Assembly (NCBI GenBank): GCA_964530165.1
Contig: CAZGYE010000091.1
Location: 1-17,552, forward strand
Source: CAZGYE01 sp964530165
Lineage (GTDB): Bacteria; Planctomycetota; Planctomycetia; Planctomycetales; Planctomycetaceae
Direction: 5' to 3'
DNA: 17,552 nt
Below, piece after piece: positions 8,098 to 15,138 of this stretch. Under the pieces are notes generated by a model, which worked only from the letters and a program-made list of their open reading frames with translations, was not told where the DNA came from and made no database searches. Within the stretch, counting starts at the first letter, position 1. Each line of letters opens with the position of its first letter. The translations under genes were made by a program, and so were the position numbers.

Positions 8098-9110
8098 GCG
8101 GGCACCAGCGTTTGGTCGAGAATTTGTTTGATGATGTTCTGAACCCGTTGGCGCTGGCCTTCGCGAATCAATCCGCTACAGACCACCCGATGCGCCAGCA
8201 CCGGCACGGCCAGCCGCTTGACGTCGTCGGGAATCACAAACGTGCGGTTCTCGACCAGGGCCAAACTCTGCACGGCCCGATAGAGCGTCAACGCCCCCCG
8301 CGTGCTCACCCCCAACTGCAACTCCTCGTGCGAGCGCGTGGCCGTCACAATGTCGAGCAGGTAGTCGTTGATTGAATCGTCGACTTTCACCTCGCGCACG
8401 GCGGCCTGCAGTTGTTGCAACTCCTGGACGGTCAAGACCGGCCGGAGACGTTCGACCGGCTCGCCGTCGCGACGGCTGATGAGCACCTCTTTCTCGATGT
8501 CGCGCTCGGGATAGCCGACCTCGATACACAGCATGAAACGATCGAGCTGATTCTCCGGCAAAGGGTAGGTTCCCTCGTACTCGAACGGGTTCTGCGTGGC
8601 CAGCACAAAAAACGGCCGGTTCAGCAAATAGGTGTGTCCCTCAATCGAGACCTGGCTTTCATTCATCGCCTCCAGCAGGGCGCTTTGGGTTCGCGGCGTG
8701 GTGCGGTTGATCTCGTCGGCCAGCAGCACGTTGGTGAAGATCGGCCCCTTGCGAAACTCGAACTCGCCCAGGTTGGGCAAATAGACGCTGGAACCGAGAA
8801 TGTCGCTGGGGAGCATGTCGGGCGTGAATTGCAGGCGGGTGAAGTCGCAGTCGAGACTCCGCGCAATCGCCTTGGCCAATGACGTCTTGCCCACGCCGGG
8901 GGCGTCCTCGATCAGCATGTGACCGCCGGCCAGCAACGCGACCACCGCCAGGCGAATCGGTTCCGGCTTGCCCAACAAGACGCCGCCGATGTTTTTCTCC
9001 AGCGCGCCAATCAATCGGCTGACATCGGCCGTCATCCGTCCACCGGAGTCTGTCGATGTGCGCTCACCGCCCGTGCGGGTCACCACGTGATGACGATCTG
9101 GCGAGTCCAT
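8094..9110 (-). CDS. MoxR-family AAA+ ATPase
   Basis: MoxR ATPases are cytoplasmic AAA+ chaperone-like proteins that help mature or activate partner proteins, often enzymes with a VWA domain. The 338 residues are typical. Visible motifs are Walker A EDAPGVGKTS (68-77), Walker B NVLLADEINR (127-136), sensor 1 ATQNP (171-175), the LPENQLDRFM region and sensor 2 GVSTRGALTLYRA. The C-terminal lid domain is intact. The ATG at 9110 has AGGAG about five bases upstream; M26 is a weaker alternative. The stop codon overlaps the start of the DUF255 lipoprotein gene by ATGA, which predicts translational coupling. The usual companions (DUF58, VWA or transglutaminase genes) are not next to it here, so its client is unknown. 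The coupled lipoprotein is the obvious candidate only by position. Confidence 0.95.
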   Translation of the reverse strand: MDSPDRHHVVTRTGGERTSTDSGGRMTADVSRLIGALEKNIGGVLLGKPEPIRLAVVALLAGGHMLIEDAPGVGKTSLAKAIARSLDCDFTRLQFTPDMLPSDILGSSVYLPNLGEFEFRKGPIFTNVLLADEINRTTPRTQSALLEAMNESQVSIEGHTYLLNRPFFVLATQNPFEYEGTYPLPENQLDRFMLCIEVGYPERDIEKEVLISRRDGEPVERLRPVLTVQELQQLQAAVREVKVDDSINDYLLDIVTATRSHEELQLGVSTRGALTLYRAVQSLALVENRTFVIPDDVKRLAVPVLAHRVVCSGLIREGQRQRVQNIIKQILDQTLVPA

Positions 9111-9161
9111 GTTGACTCCTGCTCGGGGAAATTCGGCTCAACGAAAACTGCAATCGCCGGA

Positions 9162-9206
9162 ATCAGACGTGTGCAGCATGCTGTTGTCAATGCTGTTCCT
9201 ATTATA
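9162..9206 (-). promoter_or_regulatory. Possible sigma-70-like promoters upstream of moxR
   Basis: In the 147-bp spacer between the kinase gene and moxR the minus strand has TTGACA (9185-9190), then 17 bases, then TCTGAT (9162-9167), about 50 bp before the moxR start. A separate exact TATAAT lies at 9201-9206, without a good -35 box at the right distance. Either could start the moxR-to-hydrolase run. Planctomycete promoter rules are poorly known, so this is tentative. Confidence 0.4.
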
Positions 9207-9257
9207 CGCCGCCGACTCGTAATCGTGCAGTCATTCTTCGGACACACCGCGTCACTC

Positions 9258-11918
9258 TCATCGAGCCCCCGGCCGTGGAGAGAACAGCACCGGTGTCTGC
9301 GACGCGTTCCCGTCGACGGAAACGCTCGACATCCCGGTTTTCAGATGGTTGAAGATCTCACCGGCGGTGATGTGCAAATCGTGATCGCGGTCGGCACGCC
9401 CGCTGAAACCGTCCGCCAGAAAGTGTGCGAACAATCCATGCCCTTTTTCCGTCCAGTTCAGCCCGCGCTCTGTCTTGCTGCAACTGGCGATTGCCGCGGT
9501 CGACTTCAACGGCGTTTTCAGCTTGCGAAGCATGGCGGCCGTTGACGGCTGGCGCCCGGAGTCCTCGCCGGTTTCCGCATGGGAGCAATCGAGAAACAGA
9601 ATTTTGTCGTCCGACTCGCAGGCCTCCAGCTCTTGCGCGAGCCAATCCAGTGGGACGCCCGTTTCGGACATCTGATCAAGCTTGAAGTCCCTGCCCGCCA
9701 AATAGACGCGATCATTATCGGCAACATACGCGTGGCCCGATATGTAGACCAACACCTGCGTTGGACTCCGCGCGGCCTCCAAGACGGCGGACATTTCTTC
9801 TTGCATCGTTTTGCGCGTCGGGTCGAGCAGCATCCGCAAGCGGTCGGCGGAGAAGGCATAGCGTTTTCGCAGCGTCTCCACAAACAGTTTCGCGTTGCAG
9901 TGCGCATACGCGAGCGGTGAGACGGACTTGTCGTCGTAGGCGCCCGTGCCGATCACGACCGCCCAGCGGTCTTTCCGGACGGGGCGCCTCGCATCGAGGG
10001 TGCTCGCTTTTAAGCCTTTCGGGGATTTGTCGTAGGTGACGTCGACCGCGTCATTTTTTCTCAGATCGGTCAGGCCGGCCGGCTCGCGGTTCAGCATGAC
10101 GTCGCCAGACCGCTCGACGGCAAACGTCAATCGCTGACCCTCTGAGGTCGAAACCACCACTTGCCCGGTTGAAGCGGGCGCGTGCTGCAACACTCCAGAA
10201 ACTTGCAGCTTACTGGGGCTGACGACGATCTCCCGGATCTCGATGTCGTAAAAGAGCTTGACGCGGTCGTTCTTTTGCAGATCGTTCAGCCCGATCTGCT
10301 TGGAATCCTGACCCTGCACCCTAATCCTGCACTCTTCGGCAATCGGCAGCTCGAACGAGCTCGACGTGCTTCCCAGTCCGAACTGAACCCTCAGCCGGCC
10401 CTGTTTCAGATCGACAGCGGACACAAAACCAGCCGAGGTCATCCGTCGCCGGGCATCGAGCTTGTCGACCACCCGACCCCCGTTCCCGCCGATTTCCTCC
10501 AAATGGCTGACCGTCACCTGGTCTTCGGCTCTCAGATCGCGCAGTTTTTTTCGCTCGCCGTTGAGCCGAAGCTCGGCGCGCTCGGGCACGTACAGCGGCA
10601 AATCTTCGCGGGTGGCGCCCTCGTCGACGGCAATCACAATCCGCTTCGCGTTGAGGTTGATGGTCTTGACGCGCCCCCGACTCGACACCGGCCGGGACAC
10701 GGTGATGTCCCTCACCAACTGGTCCGCGCCTTCGGAGATGGTCTTGAATCGAAGGCGATCGCCCGGCCTCAACTCGCGCAGCAGGATGTTCCTTTCGGTG
10801 TTGCGCAGAAATATCTTCGGCCGCTTGCCGACCTCGATTTCTTCCGGGATGCCGTCTTCGAGCCCTTCGATCTTGATCTTGTTCTCGTCAAGATAGATCT
10901 CGGCTACGATGCCGTACTTGACCGTCGCGTTGTCTGTGTCGCCGGGCCCGCCTCCCGAGGGAAAAAACAGAATCAGCAGCGAAAGCAGCAGCGACGCCGC
11001 AAAGGCGCCGATGGCCAGCATGCGTCTCTTGCGCTGGGCGTCTTCGGCCGGCTGCTCTGGGGTCTCGTCACCGGCTGTTTCTTCCGGCTTGACGACCTTG
11101 ACGTCGATGTTCAGATCCTCAAAGGCGTCTTCGGTCGAATGGTATCGCCGTGACTGATCCTTCTCGCACAGTTTCTGAATGACCGTCGCGAGGTCGTCGG
11201 GAACCCCCTCCAACACGCGGTGGATCTCCGGCAGCCGGCGGTCCGAAGCCGCGTGCCACATCATCCAGGCGACCTGTTTGTTGCGGCCGAAGGCGCTCAA
11301 TCCCGGGAAAAGGTCTTCGAAGTTCGGCCCGCACATCAGCTCGTAGGCCGAGAATCCAAGCGAGTACAAATCGCTGGCCGGACCCACCTCGCCGAACTCG
11401 TCCGAGACGACTTCCGGCGCCATGTACTTCGTGGTCCCCTTGAGCAGGCTGCCCTCTTCATCGCTGACGCGGCGTGCCAGGCCGAAATCACCGATCTTGA
11501 TCCGCCGCCGGTGATCGATCATCAGGTTGCTGGGCTTGATGTCGCCGTGCACGATCCCGCGGGCGTGCAGATACTTCAAGGCCCTCAGCGCGTGGGCGAT
11601 TGTCGTCCGCAGTCCCCGCAGATCCATCTGCCGATTCGCCATCCGTTCGCCCAGATTGGACTGCATCAATTCCAGAATCAGCCAGCCGCGCTCCCGAAAT
11701 ACGTCAAAGATCGTCACGATGTTGGGATGCTGCAGTGAGGCCAAAAGCTGCGCTTCCTGCCAGTAGCGTTCCAGTTGGTTGGGATCGTCGAGGTATTGCT
11801 GGTGGATCTGCTTGACGGCGACTTCTCGGCCCAGTTCCGTGTCGCGCGCACGATACACCGTGGCATAGCTGCCCGTGCCGATCTTCTCGAGTAGTTCGTA
11901 ACGCGCCTCGATGTCCAC
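9258..11918 (-). CDS. Membrane Ser/Thr kinase with four beta-rich repeats and caspase-like domain
   Basis: The 886-residue protein has an N-terminal eukaryotic-type kinase: glycine loop GTGSYATV (14-21), K36, HGDIKPSN (124-131, Gly in place of the Arg of HRD), DFG (144-146) and APE (167-169). A basic stretch RKRRM precedes one membrane helix (about 300-319), so the kinase should face the cytoplasm and the rest the outside. Residues about 335-645 hold four related beta-rich units, each ending in a pattern like LxDLRxxDxVxVxY; they recall DUF5666-like or small barrel repeats. Residues about 650-880 resemble a caspase/peptidase C14 domain: WAVVIGTGAY, H729 in YISGHAYV, and FLDCSHAETG, where C778 is one place before the expected catalytic position, occupied by S779. 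It starts with GTG, with GGGAGG six bases upstream. The kinase fold is certain; protease activity is doubtful. Targets are unknown, though the FHA proteins of the adjacent Tad locus are plausible phosphothreonine readers. Confidence 0.9.
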   Translation of the reverse strand: MDIEARYELLEKIGTGSYATVYRARDTELGREVAVKQIHQQYLDDPNQLERYWQEAQLLASLQHPNIVTIFDVFRERGWLILELMQSNLGERMANRQMDLRGLRTTIAHALRALKYLHARGIVHGDIKPSNLMIDHRRRIKIGDFGLARRVSDEEGSLLKGTTKYMAPEVVSDEFGEVGPASDLYSLGFSAYELMCGPNFEDLFPGLSAFGRNKQVAWMMWHAASDRRLPEIHRVLEGVPDDLATVIQKLCEKDQSRRYHSTEDAFEDLNIDVKVVKPEETAGDETPEQPAEDAQRKRRMLAIGAFAASLLLSLLILFFPSGGGPGDTDNATVKYGIVAEIYLDENKIKIEGLEDGIPEEIEVGKRPKIFLRNTERNILLRELRPGDRLRFKTISEGADQLVRDITVSRPVSSRGRVKTINLNAKRIVIAVDEGATREDLPLYVPERAELRLNGERKKLRDLRAEDQVTVSHLEEIGGNGGRVVDKLDARRRMTSAGFVSAVDLKQGRLRVQFGLGSTSSSFELPIAEECRIRVQGQDSKQIGLNDLQKNDRVKLFYDIEIREIVVSPSKLQVSGVLQHAPASTGQVVVSTSEGQRLTFAVERSGDVMLNREPAGLTDLRKNDAVDVTYDKSPKGLKASTLDARRPVRKDRWAVVIGTGAYDDKSVSPLAYAHCNAKLFVETLRKRYAFSADRLRMLLDPTRKTMQEEMSAVLEAARSPTQVLVYISGHAYVADNDRVYLAGRDFKLDQMSETGVPLDWLAQELEACESDDKILFLDCSHAETGEDSGRQPSTAAMLRKLKTPLKSTAAIASCSKTERGLNWTEKGHGLFAHFLADGFSGRADRDHDLHITAGEIFNHLKTGMSSVSVDGNASQTPVLFSPRPGAR

Positions 11919-11946
11919 CTATTGCCTCCCGGAACGGCGTCGTGGT

Positions 11947-12022
11947 ACCCACACCGACAACTTGTTGTCGCATTCCATGGGTTTCACTGCACATCCAGCG
12001 ACGACAAGTCGTCGGTTTGGGT
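11947..12022. repeat. 76-bp inverted-repeat element made of self-palindromic arms
   Basis: Two 24-bp arms (11947-11970 and 11999-12022) are inverted copies with 21 of 24 matches, separated by 28 bp. Each arm also contains its own palindrome: CGACAAC-TT-GTTGTCG (11955-11970) and CGACGAC-AA-GTCGTCG (11999-12014). It can fold as two small hairpins or one long one. It lies 29 bp upstream of the kinase start and could act on that transcript or be a dispersed repeat. Confidence 0.65.
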
Positions 12023-12043
12023 TTCTATGAACAATCTGGACTA

Positions 12044-12247
12044 AGGCCAATACCGTTTAACGAAGCCTATGTGGAAACGTGTAAACGATTTGTGATGGGT
12101 GGCTGGGGCAGAGTCTTCGATGCCCCAGGGAGTCGATCACCGTAAGATCTGGGGCTTCGCGGACTCAGCCCCAGCCACACCTTTCCCTCAGCTTCACGAA
12201 AGCGAATGAGTGCATTGGAGTTATGCTTCGTTAAACGGTATTGAGGC
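12044..12247. mobile_element. 196-bp MITE-like element with 19-bp terminal inverted repeats
   Basis: CAATACCGTTTAACGAAGC at 12048-12066 is repeated perfectly in inverse orientation at 12225-12243. The 4 bases AGGC flank both sides (12044-12047 and 12244-12247), consistent with a target-site duplication. Inside, a 17-bp inverted repeat with one mismatch (GTGGCTGGGGCAGAGTC at 12099-12115 against 12162-12178) encloses a further stem, GCCCCAG (12122-12128) with CTGGGGC (12149-12155). No protein is encoded. It looks like a small non-autonomous element, possibly carrying a nested palindromic repeat. The transposase that would mobilise it is not in the window. Confidence 0.7.
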
Positions 12248-12311
12248 TAATCGATTATTGCGTCTGAGCGGTCCGCGCGAAAGGCTTGATGAGGAATAGG
12301 GCGGGGCCGGT

Positions 12312-13142
12312 TCAATTGCTGAGGAGAATGGCAATCAGCTTTCTCAACCGTTCATCGCGCTCCGGGCCGCCCGTCAATCCGGTGAACCGATTATTGTCCT
12401 CGGAATTCAGGAGAACCAGCACTCGGCGGTAGGCCCGCCGCTCGGCAATACTGTCGTTGCGCGAATGGGCGAGTTGGGCGTCCCGCAGAGACCGCTGGTA
12501 CTCTTGGGGCTCGCTCTCGCCGGTTTCGTAGAATCCGGCAATCGCACGCCGGGCCTGAGCCTTCTGACTGGCCGACGAACCGGAGGGCTCGGCATCGAGA
12601 AACAGCATGGCGACGGAAGCGCAAACGCTGAACGCCACGGCCGCGTACAACAGGGTAGGATTCGATTGTTTGCCCCGTTTCTGCAGGGTCTTTTTGTTCG
12701 GCCCCTCGGTCAGCGCGAGCTCCGGCAGGTGACCGTCCTCGCCCAGCTTGACCAGCGGGTCGCCCGATTGGTCGGTAATGAAACGGGCGACGTTTCGCTT
12801 TCTTTTTTCCGGACGCTTGGCCGCGACTTTTGCACCGCCCTGATAGCTGAACTGGAACGCCGTCCGGTCGCTGACGCGCACCCGGGCCGACTTCGGCAAC
12901 CACACCCAACGGTCGGCGGGGATGACGTTGCCGTCCACTTCGACAACCCGCTCCAGCGGCGTGTAGATGGCGTAGCGGCCGCCTCTGCTGGTAATGCTCG
13001 CCTGATGGTCCGACACCAACGGATCGGACAATGCCACATCGTTCTCGGACGCGCGGCCGATGTTCACGAGCTGGTCGTTCAGCTCGAACACCTTCCCGCG
13101 ATCGGGACCGCTGGTGATCGTGATCCTCGCCGTGATGCTCAT
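12312..13142 (-). CDS. FHA-domain membrane protein of the Tad locus
   Basis: The 276-residue protein has an N-terminal FHA domain (about 5-100) with GRASEN (G29, R30) and PLVSDHQASI (S44). FHA domains usually bind phosphothreonine peptides; here Gln47 stands where the conserved SxxH histidine is expected. A basic linker (AAKRPEKRKRNVARF) and a low-complexity region follow. One membrane helix lies at about 162-182 (PTLLYAAVAFSVCASVAMLFL), then a charged C-terminal tail predicted outside. It begins 9 bp after tadC, at the third of three overlapping ATGA units (TAGAATGAATGAATGAGC), with no Shine-Dalgarno sequence, suggesting reinitiation after tadC. Its place at the end of the Tad genes suggests a structural or regulatory role in the pilus machine, possibly reading kinase phosphorylation. 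Function is inferred from position. Confidence 0.82.
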   Translation of the reverse strand: MSITARITITSGPDRGKVFELNDQLVNIGRASENDVALSDPLVSDHQASITSRGGRYAIYTPLERVVEVDGNVIPADRWVWLPKSARVRVSDRTAFQFSYQGGAKVAAKRPEKRKRNVARFITDQSGDPLVKLGEDGHLPELALTEGPNKKTLQKRGKQSNPTLLYAAVAFSVCASVAMLFLDAEPSGSSASQKAQARRAIAGFYETGESEPQEYQRSLRDAQLAHSRNDSIAERRAYRRVLVLLNSEDNNRFTGLTGGPERDERLRKLIAILLSN

Positions 13143-13151
13143 TCATTCATT

Positions 13152-14111
13152 CTACGACATGAAGTCCGCGTAGATAAAGGCGAGAACGAAGGGCCCCAGA
13201 ATGATCAACACGGTGGCCGCCATCACCAGCACGGCCGGCAGCAGCATCTTCACGCCCGCTTCGCCGGCGATGGTCTCAGCCCGCTGGCTGCGCTTGATCC
13301 GCAGCACGTCGGCCTGCGTGCGAAACAAAAGTGCCAGCGGCGTCCCCAAATTCTCACCCTGGATGATCGAGCCGACAATGCTGGTGATTTCGTGATCGCT
13401 CAGTCGATCGCGCAACGATTCCAGCGCGTCGGTGCGGCTTTTGCCCATACTCAGCTCCGCCAGCACCCGGCCGAACTCGACACCCACCGGATGGCCGCGA
13501 AACTCGTCCACGGCCTCGGCCAACGCCTGCAGAAACGTCGACCCGGCTTCCATCAGCAGCGTCAACAAATCGAGCAGGAACGGCAACCGTCGCTTGATCC
13601 GCAGCAACCGATAACGCGCCCGAGACGCCAGCCGGCGACGCAATCCGTAGCCGGTCAGCACCGCAAGGGCAAACGCCGTGACAACGCCGGCCGGTCCCAT
13701 CCAGTCCATACAGAAATAAACGTAGACCGGCGCCAACAGCAGCGAGATCAGCTCGATCCGGCCCAGATACTCCTCGGCCGTCCAGAACCGCGGCAAACCG
13801 GAGGCCTGAATTTGCCGCCTCACTTCCGGCAATTGGTCGCGGAACAGACGCCGGTTGACGCGGGCGAACAGTTGAATCAACGGCTGAAAAAACCGATACA
13901 ATGGGCTGACACGCCGCAACTCGTTCATGCGGTTGATGTCGTACCGCCAGTCGTCGTCCTGCTCCAGGTCTTCCGAATAGAGCGACAGCAACACCGTCCG
14001 CACCAGCACGGCCACCGCCGACCCGACGACAATGCTGGCCAGCAACGGGACTAGCAATCGCCCGGCAGACGTTGCGGCAAATAGGGGAATAGTCATCATC
14101 ACATCTGCCAT
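13152..14111 (-). CDS. tadC: TadC-like type II secretion F-family membrane protein
   Basis: TadC with TadB forms the inner-membrane platform of Tad/Flp pilus systems. The 319 residues fit the family. Hydrophobic segments lie at about 17-45, 115-155 (two helices) and 290-318. Between the second and last is a T2SSF domain with the typical LPFLLDLLTLLMEAGSTFLQALAEAV and IIQGENLGTPLALLFRTQADVLRIKRSQRAETIAGEAGVKMLLP. The ATG at 14111 has only a weak GGA upstream; M5 and M6 are possible alternatives. It is separated from tadB by 120 bp containing repeat sequences, and is followed after 9 bp by the FHA protein gene. TadC and TadB are distinguished here by order (A-B-C) and by the typical TadC ending, not by alignment. 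Confidence 0.9.
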   Translation of the reverse strand: MADVMMTIPLFAATSAGRLLVPLLASIVVGSAVAVLVRTVLLSLYSEDLEQDDDWRYDINRMNELRRVSPLYRFFQPLIQLFARVNRRLFRDQLPEVRRQIQASGLPRFWTAEEYLGRIELISLLLAPVYVYFCMDWMGPAGVVTAFALAVLTGYGLRRRLASRARYRLLRIKRRLPFLLDLLTLLMEAGSTFLQALAEAVDEFRGHPVGVEFGRVLAELSMGKSRTDALESLRDRLSDHEITSIVGSIIQGENLGTPLALLFRTQADVLRIKRSQRAETIAGEAGVKMLLPAVLVMAATVLIILGPFVLAFIYADFMS

Positions 14112-14158
14112 CAGGATGTCCGTCGCTTTCGTTCCGGTCGAAGTATTACTTCAATCTA

Positions 14159-14232
14159 CCAACAGGGGGCTGACGCCCCCCGCTCGCCTGACTCAATCAA
14201 CATTCTCTCGGGACTCCGCATTCCGCATTCCC
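14159..14232. repeat. Dispersed palindrome plus ATTCCGC tandem repeat between tadB and tadC
   Basis: GGGGGCTGACGCCCCC (14165-14180) followed by CGCTCGCC (14181-14188) matches half of the maf insertion: over 28 aligned bases (maf copy about 3305-3332) I count 25 identities. A second repeat, CCGCATT twice in tandem, occupies 14216-14229 and runs up to the tadB stop codon. Nothing else is seen in the 120-bp gap. Confidence 0.7.
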
Positions 14233-15077
14233 TAAATGTCTGGGTTCAAAATGGCCCGCGCCCACAGGTACGCGACGACGTTCAGAATGAGCGACGTGCA
14301 GAGGATCACTTGTCCCGGCACCGTGGTGAAGAGCCGTTCGGTGTTCTCCGGATCGAGAACGAAATAATAGATCGCCAACACGGCAAACGGCGCCAGCGCC
14401 ATGTAGAAGGCCGAGGCGCGGGCTTGAGCCGTCTCGGCGATCACTTTCCTTTCCAGCCGCTGCAATTCGCGGACCGAATGCGCGATGCGGTCGACGGTTT
14501 CGTTCAGCCGCCCGCCACTCTCGCGGCTGGCTTCCATGGCGGCGGCAAACAGGGCGAAGTTCTCGCTGCGCAGGCGCTCTTTGGTCTCCAGCAGACAGCG
14601 GTCGAGCGGTTTGCCGAGCTGGTACTCGCCCACGATCTGTTGAAACTCCTGACAAATGGGGGCCGGCGTTTGCTGGGCCAATATCTCCAGCGACTGCGCC
14701 AGCGACAGGCCGGCCTTGATCGCGCTGGAGAGGGCGACCATGGCGTCGGCCAGTTGATCTTCGATCTGTTCCTTTCGCTTCTCGGCCATCCGCCGCAAGA
14801 TGTACCAGGGCAAACAGACCAAAATCGCCACAACCGTGACCCCGATCACCAGCATGCCCAAACTCAGCCACAGAGCCAAAAACGTGACGAGCAAGACCGC
14901 CGACCAAGCTGCCAGGAACTGACGCAGCCGGCGCGTGCTAAGCCGCAAGCGGCGAAGTTTGTCGCGGAAATCGGCTTCGACAAAATCGAGCCCCCGCCCG
15001 TACGTATCGGCACCGGCGTAGGCCGACACAGCCGTGGCCAGTCCGATGAACAGAGTTCCCAACATCAACTCGAGCAT
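14232..15077 (-). CDS. tadB: TadB-like type II secretion F-family membrane protein
   Basis: TadB is the partner platform protein of TadC in Tad/Flp pilus assembly and contacts the TadA ATPase. The 281 residues include an N-terminal membrane segment (about 3-22), two close segments (about 55-90), a T2SSF domain with IEDQLADAMVALSSAIKAGLSLAQSLEILAQQ, GEYQLGKPLDRCL and ESGGRLNETVDRIAHSVRELQRLERKVIAETAQARASA, and two C-terminal helices (about 222-240 and 252-272). The ATG at 15077 has GGGAG five bases upstream. It follows tadA by 46 bp and precedes tadC by 120 bp, in the standard tadABC order. Confidence 0.93.
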   Translation of the reverse strand: MLELMLGTLFIGLATAVSAYAGADTYGRGLDFVEADFRDKLRRLRLSTRRLRQFLAAWSAVLLVTFLALWLSLGMLVIGVTVVAILVCLPWYILRRMAEKRKEQIEDQLADAMVALSSAIKAGLSLAQSLEILAQQTPAPICQEFQQIVGEYQLGKPLDRCLLETKERLRSENFALFAAAMEASRESGGRLNETVDRIAHSVRELQRLERKVIAETAQARASAFYMALAPFAVLAIYYFVLDPENTERLFTTVPGQVILCTSLILNVVAYLWARAILNPDI

Positions 15078-15122
15078 TCAAACTCCCACACGATCCGCCC
15101 CACAACACCCTCCTTACTCATT

Positions 15123-15138
15123 CCTAACCCCTAACCCC
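15123..15138. repeat. CCCTAAC tandem repeat forming the tadA stop codon
   Basis: CCTAACCCCTAACCCC covers the last codons of tadA and supplies its stop codon (TAG on the minus strand, 15124-15126). The 7-bp repeat is short (two copies) but is another example of microsatellite DNA at a gene end in this window. Confidence 0.6.

Larger units (their letters stand above)
11919..12311. other. 393-bp intergenic region between FHA protein gene and kinase gene
   Basis: No gene is supported here. It holds the kinase ribosome-binding site (GGGAGG at about 11925-11930, minus strand), a 76-bp inverted-repeat element (11947-12022) and a 196-bp MITE-like element (12048-12243). I found no clear promoter for the kinase gene, so its start of transcription must lie among or beyond these repeats. 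Confidence 0.7.

Noticed and set aside
12098..12180. Hairpin as a riboswitch or tRNA-like structure
   Set aside because: The stems are symmetric palindromes within a terminally repeated element and match no riboswitch or tRNA features that I could recognise.
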